Assembly: GCA_001563335.1 (NCBI GenBank) | Contig: LRSL01000044.1 | Location: 1 to 56,662 of the forward strand | Length of the DNA stretch: 56,662 nucleotides | Source: Candidatus Thorarchaeota archaeon SMTZ1-45 | Lineage (GTDB): Archaea; Asgardarchaeota; Thorarchaeia; Thorarchaeales; Thorarchaeaceae | Reading direction: 5' to 3' | Made by a program: the position numbers and the translations under genes | Notes under the pieces: generated by a model | Databases searched by the model: none | What the model was told of the DNA's origin: nothing | Seen by the model: only the letters and a program-made list of their open reading frames with translations | Shown here: positions 1-8,544 of the stretch, piece after piece | Layout: each line of letters starts with the position of its first letter | How positions within the stretch are numbered: position 1 is the stretch's first letter

Positions 1-1
1 A

Positions 2-1465
2 CCTGAGGCTATGGCTGGCCCAACCTCTGTTTCTGCTCTGATTCATGCTGCAACCATGGTGAAAGCGGGAGTCTACATAACAGCACGATTCTTGGTGACA
101 ATCGTCAGTGCGTCTGGTGTTCATGCAGAGATAGGTCCTGGTGACCCAGGATTCACAGCGGCTCAAGCTATTGGATTTGAGGCTGCCTTAACCTTCTTCA
201 TTATCGTAGCAATAATCGGAGCAATCACCGCCCTGATGACAGCAACGATGGGTATGGTTTCGAATGAGCTCAAACAGATCTTGGCTTTCTCAACACTCTC
301 ACAGCTTGGCTACATGATTCTAGCACTGGGAGTTGGTGGTCTCATGCAGGCCAATCACCTTCACTACGATCATGCCTATCTAAGCGGTGTCTTACATGTT
401 GTTTCGCATGGTGCCTTCAAGGCACTCTTGTTTCTAGCATCAGGTGGTGTGATACATGCTGTGCACACGAAGTATATCTCAAAGATGGGAGGTCTCGGTA
501 AGTACATGCGGAAGACACTCATCGTTATGTGGATCGGTGTTCTCGCCTTAGCTGGTATACCCCCGTTCTCTGGGTTCTGGTCAAAGGACTCCATCATTGA
601 ATATACCTATGAGCTAGCTGCTCACTGGACAAACCCACTTGGATGGCTTCTGTTCTTCTTCTCAGTACTAGCTGCAGCATGCACTATCTTCTACAGTTTC
701 AGACTGATGGGTATAACATTCTATGGGCCATCAGAGTACGACACTCATGACTCCCACAGTTCTCACGAAGATGAGAGTGAGGAGCACACTGAGGAAGAGT
801 ATCATGATGAGCATCATCAGATGCCTCATGATCCTGGTCCAGCAATGATGATTCCGTTGTACATCTTGGCTGCATTCACGATCATCGCTTTTGTGGTGTT
901 CCCATTCATCCAACAGATTGCCATAGGAGACACTCATAGTTGGGGTGAGATCATGGCTGAGATGATTGCTGTGAAGTTCAGTCCAGAAGGACTTCCACCA
1001 TTCCTTATCACACTTGGAGCACTTGCTGTTGGAGGTATTCCAGGTTACATCATCTACATTAAGAATGCTGACAAGCAGAATTCCATCATCGGTGAAACCG
1101 GATTAAGTCGAAAGGTCTACAATTTCCTAAAGCACCGTTGGTACATCAATGAGGGCTATCACTGGATATTGGGCAAGTTCCTTAACTTTGCAGCTATGTA
1201 TCGTATTCAAGTAGATGACAAAATAATCGATGGAATTGACTTCAAGTCTGCAGATGCAGCGATTTCAATTTCCACGAAAGTGCGTTGGTTCGATGATAAT
1301 GTTGTTGATGGATTTGCAGAAGGAATATCTACAGAGAGTGTCAGAGCATCTGAGATTGGTCTAGCTGAAACTCAGACGGGACGTATTAACGACTATGTCA
1401 GCGTTGTGATGTTTGGTATTGGGATACTTATCCTTCTCGCATTAGTTACATTGGGAGTGATATAA
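2..1465 (+). CDS. nuoL: NADH-quinone/F420H2 dehydrogenase-type subunit L (NuoL), 5' truncated by window edge
   Basis: This is the largest antiporter-like membrane subunit of a complex I-type oxidoreductase, coupling electron transfer to ion pumping. The reading frame is open to the first base of the window and starts inside the family motif PEAMAGPTSVSALIHAATMV, so the true start lies upstream; the ATG at 11 is internal. About 487 codons are present, against roughly 600-660 for the family. A later conserved motif, PPFSGFWSKDS, lies near 560-595. The C-terminus keeps the long tail and last membrane helix typical of NuoL. An unusual loop at about 734-834 is packed with His, Asp and Glu. The stop is separated from nuoM by one base, so these are co-transcribed. 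Whether the electron donor is NADH, F420H2 or ferredoxin cannot be told from this subunit. Confidence 0.93.
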   Translation, partial: PEAMAGPTSVSALIHAATMVKAGVYITARFLVTIVSASGVHAEIGPGDPGFTAAQAIGFEAALTFFIIVAIIGAITALMTATMGMVSNELKQILAFSTLSQLGYMILALGVGGLMQANHLHYDHAYLSGVLHVVSHGAFKALLFLASGGVIHAVHTKYISKMGGLGKYMRKTLIVMWIGVLALAGIPPFSGFWSKDSIIEYTYELAAHWTNPLGWLLFFFSVLAAACTIFYSFRLMGITFYGPSEYDTHDSHSSHEDESEEHTEEEYHDEHHQMPHDPGPAMMIPLYILAAFTIIAFVVFPFIQQIAIGDTHSWGEIMAEMIAVKFSPEGLPPFLITLGALAVGGIPGYIIYIKNADKQNSIIGETGLSRKVYNFLKHRWYINEGYHWILGKFLNFAAMYRIQVDDKIIDGIDFKSADAAISISTKVRWFDDNVVDGFAEGISTESVRASEIGLAETQTGRINDYVSVVMFGIGILILLALVTLGVI

Positions 1466-1466
1466 A

Positions 1467-3083
1467 ATGCAATTAGACTTCGCCATAAACATCCTGAACT
1501 CATTGCCTTTTGGAGCATTAGGATTCATGCTAATCCTACCACTTGTGGCTGCTTTGGTTGCATACTTTACAGGAAAAGGAGCTCGTGTGATTGCACTACT
1601 GGTCACGACCATTGAACTTGCATTATCCCTTCTTCTGGTTCTCGCTGTGGACACCAGTGAAATATTATCTACTGCCACTGATGCGGGAATGGATTTCGTC
1701 GCTAGCTTTGTGTTGGGTACACTGCCAATTAGCACACCTGAAACACTTTTCCAGTTCATCGTGGGAGTTGATGGGCTCTCAGCCATAATGATTCTACTAT
1801 CCAATCTTGTGGTCTTCATCGCAGCAATCAGCTCGAATCACATTCATAAATCTGAAGGATTCTATTACTCGTTGTTCCTACTCCTTCAGACTGGTCTAAT
1901 GGGTGTATTCATGTCACTCGATTTGATCGGATTCTTCATTTTCTGGGAGCTTGTTCTTATCCCTATGTTCTTCATCATAGGAAGATGGGGTGAAGAGGGA
2001 TGTGAACATGCAGCTGTGAAGTTCTTCATCTATACTCATCTTGGCTCAGCCGTGATGCTCGTTGCGTTCTTTATGATGTACCTAATTGCTGGCCAAGAAA
2101 AAGGAATCTACACCTTTGCATTGATCGAAGTTGCAGGTGGAACTGAAGGTCTTAGAACAATATTATCTGATTTGGCTCCAATGATTCAGATTGGTTTTGC
2201 ACTTGCAATCTTCATGGGTGCAGGAGTGAAGTTACCTGTTTGGCCACTTCACAACTGGCTTCCATGGGCTCACGTTAAAGCTCCTACACCAGGTTCAGTC
2301 ATACTAGCTGGTATCTTGCTTAAGATGGGCGGATACACATTCATACGTCTTGGACTTTGGTTAGTCCCTAGTGCTTTTACTAGATTAAGCATCCCATTCG
2401 CAGCACTAGCTATCTTCACATGTATATATGCAGCATTCACTGCAATGGCTCAGACTGATTTGAAGAGTTTAGTTGCGTATACTTCAATCAATCATATGTC
2501 TTGGGTATTGTTGGGTGTAGCAGTGGCTGCATATGCAATTGGGCTTGACCCTCTTATTGCAGAAAATGTTGGCTACATCAATGCAGCCAATCTAGCACTT
2601 CAAGGTGCTATATTCATGATGTTCAGTCACGGAACCATAATCTCCATCATGTTTATCATGGCTGGACAACTCAAATACTCCGCAGGCACGCGTGAGCTTC
2701 CCGACATTAAGGGCTTAATGACAAAAGCGCCGAAACTCTCAGCCATCTTGATTCTTGCATCCTTTGCAGCTTTTGGTCTGCCAGGATTTAGTGGTTTCAT
2801 AGCAGAAGCACTTGTCATTTTTGGTTCCGTTGTAGTCTACCTCTGGTCAGCTATCATCACATTTGGTATCTTTGTAACAGTAGGCTATATGCTCTGGATG
2901 TTGAATCGAATAGTGTTCAGCGAACCAGATGAAGAGAAAGAAGTCACAGAGGCTCCTTGGAGTGACTTAATTGCTCCAATCCTAATGCTGATTCCAGTGA
3001 TTCTCTTGGGTGTATGGCCCGACCTTGTTCTCAACTTCACCCAATCTGTTGTAACATTCATCATTGGAGGTGTTGGACCTTGA
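1467..3083 (+). CDS. nuoM: Complex I-type subunit M (NuoM)
   Basis: Antiporter-like proton/ion-translocating membrane subunit, 538 residues, full length for the family, with about 13-14 predicted membrane helices. Diagnostic motifs are the stretch KLPVWPLHNWLPWAH (near 2230-2275), followed by KAPTPGSVILAGILLKMGGY, and a discharge-helix region AAFGLPGFSGF near 2770-2800. The start ATG follows the nuoL stop by one base. Its stop overlaps the nuoN start in TGATG at 3081-3085, which indicates translational coupling within the nuo/fpo operon. No unusual residues were noticed. Confidence 0.95.
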   Translation: MQLDFAINILNSLPFGALGFMLILPLVAALVAYFTGKGARVIALLVTTIELALSLLLVLAVDTSEILSTATDAGMDFVASFVLGTLPISTPETLFQFIVGVDGLSAIMILLSNLVVFIAAISSNHIHKSEGFYYSLFLLLQTGLMGVFMSLDLIGFFIFWELVLIPMFFIIGRWGEEGCEHAAVKFFIYTHLGSAVMLVAFFMMYLIAGQEKGIYTFALIEVAGGTEGLRTILSDLAPMIQIGFALAIFMGAGVKLPVWPLHNWLPWAHVKAPTPGSVILAGILLKMGGYTFIRLGLWLVPSAFTRLSIPFAALAIFTCIYAAFTAMAQTDLKSLVAYTSINHMSWVLLGVAVAAYAIGLDPLIAENVGYINAANLALQGAIFMMFSHGTIISIMFIMAGQLKYSAGTRELPDIKGLMTKAPKLSAILILASFAAFGLPGFSGFIAEALVIFGSVVVYLWSAIITFGIFVTVGYMLWMLNRIVFSEPDEEKEVTEAPWSDLIAPILMLIPVILLGVWPDLVLNFTQSVVTFIIGGVGP

Positions 3084-4630
3084 TGTTACTTCAACTAGAC
3101 CAAATAGCAGATGCACTTCGTGGAATCTTTCTACCTATCAGAAATTTCCTGCTTTCTATTATCCCTCCAGGTTGGATTATGTCTCTTCCAGCTCTGACCT
3201 TGATCCTCTTTGCAATCATTGCCCTAGTTGTAGGTATGCGGTATAATCCCCTTGGTCTGAGTTTTATTGGTATTTTGCTTGCTGGAATTCAAATGGTGAT
3301 TCTCGATCCTAATGACCCAGCACTCACAGCCCTTATTGGTGAAGGTGGTGTATCATTTGGACAGTTTGTTCGAGACCCTATGGCTGATTTCTTCATCTAT
3401 ATTATACTCATTGTTGCCTTTCTTGTTCTAATGTCTTCCACCCTCTATGGCGGTGATAAAGGGCCGTACAATTTCCTACTACTGATCTCATTCGCAGGTG
3501 CAATCTGGGTAGTGATGGCAACTGATCTTATTGGTCTATTTCTAGCATGGGAACTCATGTCAACACCAACCTACATACTTGTTGCTCTAGGACCTGCTAG
3601 AGAAGCAATTGATGGTGCTACCAAGTACTTTGTGATGGGACTTCTAGCTACTATGTTGATGATTTTTGGAATTGCACTTGTATATGGAGTCATTGGTACA
3701 ACTAATCTTGTTGAAGTTGCTTCAGCTGTTGATAATATTTGGAATATGTTCGCAACAACCCCCAATGCTGCATATACAATTGTATTAGCTGTGGTTCTTT
3801 TCGTAGTTTCCTTTGGTTTCAAGGTAGGAGTGTTTCCTGGCTGGCAATGGGTGCCAGATGCTTATGCTAGTGCTGATGGAAGTGTAACTGCATACCTTGC
3901 AGGAGGTTCCAAGAAAACAGGTGTAGGCGCATTGATGAGGATTCTTGTTATAGGGTTCGTCGCAGCACAAACCCAATGGACGTTTCTTATTGTAGGAGTT
4001 GCCATTCTTACAATGGTCATTGGTAATGTCTTAGCACTTGCGCAAAGGGATATCATGCGGATGTTGGCTTACAGTAGTGTTGCGATGATGGGCTATCTCT
4101 TCATAGGAGTTGCAGCAGCTAATCCAGACATTCCAATCGCCTATAGTCTGGGTATCGGGGCTGCACTCTTCCATGCTTTTACTCATGCATTAATGAAGAC
4201 CTCCGCCTTCATCCTTGTATGGGCACTCTCAATCAGATTGGCAAAGAGAATAACCTACGACGACCTTGCAGGACTCAGTAAACGTGCACCTGTGGCTGCC
4301 GGACTATTCGCAATCCTTATGCTATCACTTGCTGGAATGCCCTTAACAGTTGGATTCTGGTCCAAGTTAGTTCTTTTCCAAAGTGCTGTCGTTGCAGGAA
4401 TGTGGTGGCTCGCGCTCATTGGATTGCTTAACTCGGTATTCTCGCTCGGTTACTACTTGCGAGTCCTGAGGTATTCATATATGATGGATGCTCCTGACGA
4501 CTCGAGAATCAACTTGCCATCTATCCCCTTTGCCGCAGTTGTGATTTGTGTTGTCGCAGTGATTGCGCTCTTTATCTTCCCGTATCTCATTCTAGACTAC
4601 GCATTTGCAGCAGTGCCCTTATTGCCTTAA
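3083..4630 (+). CDS. nuoN: Complex I-type subunit N (NuoN)
   Basis: Third antiporter-like membrane subunit of the same complex; 515 residues from the ATG at 3083. I chose this start because it overlaps the nuoM stop (TGATG). A longer open frame from 3014 would run far into nuoM and adds a non-family N-terminus. Family motifs include FKVGVFPGWQWVPDAY near 3820-3865, followed by the YLAGGSKKTG segment, and an AGMPLTVGFWSK motif near 4330-4370. About 14 hydrophobic helices are predicted. It is the last gene of the operon: the next gene is convergent and begins 25 bases later. L-M-N order at the 3' end is the usual order of nuo/fpo operons. Confidence 0.94.
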   Translation: MLLQLDQIADALRGIFLPIRNFLLSIIPPGWIMSLPALTLILFAIIALVVGMRYNPLGLSFIGILLAGIQMVILDPNDPALTALIGEGGVSFGQFVRDPMADFFIYIILIVAFLVLMSSTLYGGDKGPYNFLLLISFAGAIWVVMATDLIGLFLAWELMSTPTYILVALGPAREAIDGATKYFVMGLLATMLMIFGIALVYGVIGTTNLVEVASAVDNIWNMFATTPNAAYTIVLAVVLFVVSFGFKVGVFPGWQWVPDAYASADGSVTAYLAGGSKKTGVGALMRILVIGFVAAQTQWTFLIVGVAILTMVIGNVLALAQRDIMRMLAYSSVAMMGYLFIGVAAANPDIPIAYSLGIGAALFHAFTHALMKTSAFILVWALSIRLAKRITYDDLAGLSKRAPVAAGLFAILMLSLAGMPLTVGFWSKLVLFQSAVVAGMWWLALIGLLNSVFSLGYYLRVLRYSYMMDAPDDSRINLPSIPFAAVVICVVAVIALFIFPYLILDYAFAAVPLLP

Positions 4631-4655
4631 GAACTTCAAAATCAAATAGACTTGG

Positions 4656-5216
4656 CTATATTTCATGGCCAAGTCGTTCCTCTTCTTTTCGAATGGCTGT
4701 TTCAACACACTTTGTAAACATCATCTCAACATTCTCTCCAGTTTTTGCAGAGGTTTCTATATACTCAATATTTCTCCAGCGACTAAACATCTCTCCTGCC
4801 TCTGGAGGAACCATTCTATCTTCTCTGTCTACCTTGTTGGCAACGAGAATTACAACAGCATCAGGAGAAACACTGACGAAATTATCATACCAATCTGCCA
4901 CATTGAGGAATGTTGGTGGTCGTGTTACATCATATACAATGAATGCAATCGCTGCCCCTACCATATACCTTGAACGAAGATCTCTGTATGTGGGTTGTCC
5001 TGCTAGATCCCATAGGACAATCTGAGCAGAAGATACCTCGCCTGGATGAAGCTCAATCTCGACATTTTTCACTGCGATGTTAGTTCCAATTGTTGCTTTA
5101 TATGACTCCCCAAAACTATTCTCTGTATACCTCATGATGCAACTTGTTTTACCTACGGCCCCGTCACCTAGTGCAACCATTTTCAATACGTAACTGGGAC
5201 CTTCTTCTTCCAACAA
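4656..5216 (-). CDS. Ras-superfamily small GTPase (Rab/Arf-like)
   Basis: Molecular switch with all five G motifs visible: G1 GDGAVGKTS at about residues 17-25, G2 threonine near residue 42 (KATIG), G3 WDLAGQ at 69-74, G4 NKVD at 127-130 and G5 ETSAK at 154-158. The 186-residue length is normal for the family. The likely start is TTG at 5216 (or the adjacent TTG at 5213): the only ATG nearby, at 5180, would cut off most of the first beta strand (YVLKMVALG). The C-terminus (ERLGHEI) has no cysteine, so no prenylation or palmitoylation site is seen and the protein is probably cytosolic or held by a partner. Convergent with nuoN. Such eukaryote-like GTPases are abundant in Asgard archaea; the partner is unknown. 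Confidence 0.92.
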   Translation of the reverse strand: MLEEEGPSYVLKMVALGDGAVGKTSCIMRYTENSFGESYKATIGTNIAVKNVEIELHPGEVSSAQIVLWDLAGQPTYRDLRSRYMVGAAIAFIVYDVTRPPTFLNVADWYDNFVSVSPDAVVILVANKVDREDRMVPPEAGEMFSRWRNIEYIETSAKTGENVEMMFTKCVETAIRKEEERLGHEI

Positions 5217-5406
5217 ATACCCTTCCTGTGTCTGGTGATGGTGAGTATTCCATTAATTTAACCATTCTGGGAATATAGTCATTGGATTTTTTTAATGAAA
5301 TTATGTTGTTTAGCATCCATTAGGTGGTCTAACAATAAATCGAGTTCCCTTCGAAAAATCCCCTTTCACACGATCCTCCACCTGAATACTTCCTCTATAC
5401 TAATAG

Positions 5407-5492
5407 GTACAAAGAGTACAATACAATTCAGGAATATTTATTGAATGTACATTTTAGTACATTAATGAACATTTATGCACAATGTTTATAAG
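5407..5492 (+). promoter_or_regulatory. TRP-box-like operators and TATA promoter before trpB2
   Basis: Three inverted repeats stack upstream of and on a TATA element. GTAC-n5-GTAC lies at 5407-5419. A perfect 7-bp palindrome AATGTAC-n6-GTACATT lies at 5444-5463. AACATT-n7-AATGTT lies at 5468-5486 and overlaps the TATA-like TTTATAAG at 5485-5492. The TGTACA core resembles the TRP box bound by the archaeal repressor TrpY in Methanothermobacter, where it also controls trpB2. That the same logic operates here is inference; no TrpY gene is in this window. Predicted transcription start is near 5515, leaving a leader of about 235 nt. Confidence 0.6.
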
Positions 5493-5514
5493 AGTCTTTG
5501 AACCGACGATTTCA

Positions 5515-5748
5515 ACCGTTTCTGGATGTGGAAACATGATACGAGTGTGCCTTGGCCAATGGCTTCTGGGTCCCGATGCGGGGCCCGTTTAGTATGTTCA
5601 CCATATGGCACATTCTCTTTACCATTTTCTCTTACTGAACTTGTCAAGACCTGCCTGTTTCATTATAAAATGCTCCACAAATCTACTCTTGATTATGGTT
5701 TAGTAGATATTCCACATTCAGATCCGGTACTTATACGGAGAAAATAAC
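5515..5748 (+). other. Long structured 5' leader region of trpB2
   Basis: This stretch lies between the predicted transcription start and the trpB2 ATG. It contains a GC-rich hairpin at 5568-5586 (GGGTCCC, 5-nt loop GATGC, GGGGCCC with one G-U pair), a second inverted repeat ATCTACT/AGTAGAT at 5681-5687 and 5702-5708, and a second TATA-like element TTATAAAA near 5663-5670 that could drive a short transcript. A GGAG ribosome site sits at about 5736-5739. A 73-codon open frame (5526-5747) starting MWKHDTSVPWP with two early Trp codons ends one base before trpB2. Its composition is unconvincing as a protein, so I do not call it a gene. The rest of the 5217-5515 gap holds only the GTPase upstream region and the operators. 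Confidence 0.4.
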
Positions 5749-7110
5749 ATGAAACAAGAACATGCAAGAATTCAGTTGGATATCGACGACACACCAAGAG
5801 AATATCTTAACATCCTACCGCACTTGAAAAATCCACTCCCTCCACCTATCAATCCGGCAACAGAGGAGCCAGTTAATCCTGAAATGCTTCTCGCATTATT
5901 TCCAGAAGAGTGTGTGAAGCAAGAAGTTTCAATGGAGAAAACCATTGCAATTCCCACCGAAGTGCGAGAAATTTTGATGAGGTCAGGTCGACCAACCCCA
6001 TTACAAAGAGCAATAGGACTCGAACGGGCTCTAAAGACTCCATGTCGCATATATTACAAAAGGGAAGATGTTTCACCAACTGGTAGCCATAAGTTGAACA
6101 CTGCAGCTGCACAAGCCTACTATGCTCAGAAAGAGGGTATTGAACGAATGGCTACTGAAACTGGTGCAGGACAATGGGGAAGTGCAGTGGCACTTGCTTG
6201 CGCTTATTTCGAGCTTGAAGCTATGGTATACATGGTCCGTATAAGCTACGAGCAGAAACAATATCGTGGTACATTAATGAGGACCTACGGTGCAACGATA
6301 GTACCAAGTCCGTCCGACTTGACTGAATTTGGTCGCAAAATAAACAAGGAACAACCAAACCACCCTGGAACTCTTGGTATTGCTATCAGTGAGGCACTTG
6401 AAGATACCATAAATAATGAGAATACGAAGTACACACTTGGTTCTGTTCTAAATTTTGTCATGTTACATCAGTCTGTGATAGGACAGGAAGCTATTGCACA
6501 GCTAGATGTAATTGACCTATCACCTGACTATGTCATTGGTTGTGTTGGTGGTGGTAGCAACTTTGCAGGAATCGCCTTTCCTTTCCTTGTAAACGATCGT
6601 TTCCGTGATACAAAGTTCATTGCTGCTGAACCTACAGCTTGTCCATCTCTCACAAAAGGCGAATATTGCTATGACTTTGGAGACACAGCAGGCCTTACTC
6701 CAAAATTAAAAATGCACTCCTTGGGCGCTGACTTTACTCCCCCGAAGATTCACGCAGGAGGTCTTAGATATCATGGAGTTGCTCCCACAGTCAGCGCCCT
6801 TACTCTAGAAGGGCGAATAACTCCGCAAGCATTTAATCAGATTGATGTTTTGAATGCAGGAGTTCTGTTTGCAAAAACAGAGGGTATCATACCCGCTCCA
6901 GAATCAGCTCACGCAATAAAATCTGCAATTGACATAGCTTTGGAAGCTAAGAAAAAGAATGAATCATGTACATTAGTCTTCAATCTTTCAGGACATGGCC
7001 ATTTCGATATGGCAGCTTATGCAGCGTTAATGAATGGTACTCTGAATGGTGATGAACCAATCGGGATTCCCCAAGCCACAGGTGATCTCCTCACTGTGCA
7101 GGGTAAGTGA
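5749..7110 (+). CDS. trpB2: Tryptophan synthase beta chain, TrpB2 type
   Basis: PLP enzyme that condenses indole with serine to make tryptophan (in TrpB2 forms possibly with other serine-type donors). The 453-residue length and long N-terminus fit the TrpB2 class and not the roughly 400-residue TrpB1. Key sites are the PLP lysine in GSHKLNTA (Lys115), the catalytic glutamate in ETGAGQWG (Glu137; TrpB1 has QHG here) and the glycine-rich phosphate loop GGGSNFAG near 6550-6570. The C-terminal NLSGHGHFD is also typical. No trpA or other trp gene is adjacent, as is common for stand-alone TrpB2. The start is ATG 5749 with GGAG nine bases upstream. TRP-box-like palindromes upstream suggest tryptophan-dependent repression. 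Confidence 0.93.
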   Translation: MKQEHARIQLDIDDTPREYLNILPHLKNPLPPPINPATEEPVNPEMLLALFPEECVKQEVSMEKTIAIPTEVREILMRSGRPTPLQRAIGLERALKTPCRIYYKREDVSPTGSHKLNTAAAQAYYAQKEGIERMATETGAGQWGSAVALACAYFELEAMVYMVRISYEQKQYRGTLMRTYGATIVPSPSDLTEFGRKINKEQPNHPGTLGIAISEALEDTINNENTKYTLGSVLNFVMLHQSVIGQEAIAQLDVIDLSPDYVIGCVGGGSNFAGIAFPFLVNDRFRDTKFIAAEPTACPSLTKGEYCYDFGDTAGLTPKLKMHSLGADFTPPKIHAGGLRYHGVAPTVSALTLEGRITPQAFNQIDVLNAGVLFAKTEGIIPAPESAHAIKSAIDIALEAKKKNESCTLVFNLSGHGHFDMAAYAALMNGTLNGDEPIGIPQATGDLLTVQGK

Positions 7111-7116
7111 TGCAAC

Positions 7117-7151
7117 AACCGCTGCCCTGCGCAGCGGTTTCTTTTTTTTTC
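7117..7151 (+). terminator. Terminator of trpB2
   Basis: Perfect 9-bp stem AACCGCTGC / GCAGCGGTT (7117-7125 and 7131-7139) with a 5-nt loop, followed by a run of T with one C. It begins six bases after the trpB2 stop. Because the flanking acdA-like gene converges from the other side, it may insulate both transcripts. Confidence 0.8.
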
Positions 7152-7155
7152 CTAA

Positions 7156-8544
7156 TTATTTTGAGAGTTTCAACATGTTAGCAAGAGCTTGAGCTGCTCT
7201 TTGAGGGCTTGAGAAGAAAGGAATCCCAGCTGCCTCCAATATATCATGACCGGGAGGTTTTCTTGTTACTGGCGAGGCAAGAATACTAACTACTGGTTTA
7301 GAGCCCTTTTGAGTTGCCTTAACAATCTCATCGATTGGAACGCCGCCTCCAATCCCCTCCTGATAATTTGGAGAGAACACAATCATAACCGCATCGAACC
7401 GCTCTTCATTTAGAATTAATTTGAAGGCTTCTGAAAATATCCTAGGATTCGCCCAGCCTTGAGCAAGAAGGTCAATAGGATTCTTGATAGGCACTTCAAC
7501 AGGCATGTTCAGCATTGATTGAATTTTATGAGCTACAGTAGGTGAAGGAGGTGGAAGCTGAATTCCATTTAATTCGAGGGTTTGTGCAGCCACCAATGCA
7601 ATGCCCAGTGTATGAGTTACAATAGCAACTCTCTGTCCTTTGGAGTGGTGTTTACATGTTGTAATGACATGTGCTGTGTCTATCATCTCGCCAACTCCTG
7701 TCACTTCAATAGCTCCTGCTTGTCTTATCGCAGCACTATAGAGATCAGAATTTCCAGCAAGACTACCAGTATGGCTCAATGCTGCGTTTCTAGATGCAGG
7801 CGTTTTTCCCACTTTGAACACAATAACTGGTTTCTTTGGAGTTGTCTTTTTTATCTCCTCAGTCATTTCTCTTGCATACTCAGTACCTTCAACAAAAAGA
7901 CAAATTGCATCAGTTTCAGAATCCTCTCGGAGATATCTTAACATATCATGAAAATCGATATTCACTCGATTTCCAACGCTAGCAAATTTTGAAACTCCAA
8001 GATCTGAATCAGCTGCTTGGTAAATCATAAGTCCTGTAACTCCTCCACTTTGACTCACCAGCGCAACTGATCCCTCTTTTAATGGTGTAGGGTGTGGAAA
8101 GAAGGTCGCGTTCAAACCTATTTTGCAGTTACCTGCACCCAGACAGTTAGGTCCAATAACAGCTATTTGTCCTGAATCTGCCATTTCTTTTACTTTGCGT
8201 TGATGTTGTTCTCCAATTCCTCCTAGTTCCTTGAAACCAGCTGAAAAGATAATTGCCCCTCTTACTCCAGCTTCTTTGCATTCAGAAAGTGCTTGCAGAA
8301 TGAATTGTGGACCAAGAGCAATCATAGCGAGGTCTACTTGAGTGTCAATATCGCCAATTGATGAATAGCACTTTGCATTACCTATAGTCTTGATCCGAGG
8401 ATTTACTGGGTAAACATCTCCTCTATAATCTTGAAGCGCTAATAGAGTAAGCGCTCCAAGTTTGTCTGGTTTGTCCGATGCTCCTACTACCGCTATTGCT
8501 TTTGGATTGAATAGCTTGTCAAGAGATTCATTTTTCCACATCAT
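7156..8544 (-). CDS. acdA: Acyl-CoA synthetase (ADP-forming) alpha subunit
   Basis: Alpha chain of the archaeal ADP-forming acetate/acyl-CoA ligase, which converts acyl-CoA, ADP and phosphate to acid, ATP and CoA. The 462 residues carry the CoA-binding Rossmann domain (AIAVVGAS near residues 17-23), the succinyl-CoA-synthetase-like ligase domains and the phosphohistidine motif SHTGSLAG, with His258 matching the known phosphorylated His257 of the Pyrococcus enzyme. No beta (ATP-grasp) subunit is encoded beside it, so the partner must lie elsewhere. Its start overlaps the stop of the upstream kinase-like gene (ATGATG), so it is the last gene of a four-gene operon. It would conserve energy from acyl-CoA made during amino-acid fermentation. 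Confidence 0.9.
   Translation of the reverse strand: MMWKNESLDKLFNPKAIAVVGASDKPDKLGALTLLALQDYRGDVYPVNPRIKTIGNAKCYSSIGDIDTQVDLAMIALGPQFILQALSECKEAGVRGAIIFSAGFKELGGIGEQHQRKVKEMADSGQIAVIGPNCLGAGNCKIGLNATFFPHPTPLKEGSVALVSQSGGVTGLMIYQAADSDLGVSKFASVGNRVNIDFHDMLRYLREDSETDAICLFVEGTEYAREMTEEIKKTTPKKPVIVFKVGKTPASRNAALSHTGSLAGNSDLYSAAIRQAGAIEVTGVGEMIDTAHVITTCKHHSKGQRVAIVTHTLGIALVAAQTLELNGIQLPPPSPTVAHKIQSMLNMPVEVPIKNPIDLLAQGWANPRIFSEAFKLILNEERFDAVMIVFSPNYQEGIGGGVPIDEIVKATQKGSKPVVSILASPVTRKPPGHDILEAAGIPFFSSPQRAAQALANMLKLSK

Noticed and set aside
5526..5747. 73-codon open frame directly before trpB2
   Set aside because: Composition is unlike a real protein (Cys, Ser and Arg mix, no fold pattern) and it spans the structured leader; kept only as a leader observation.
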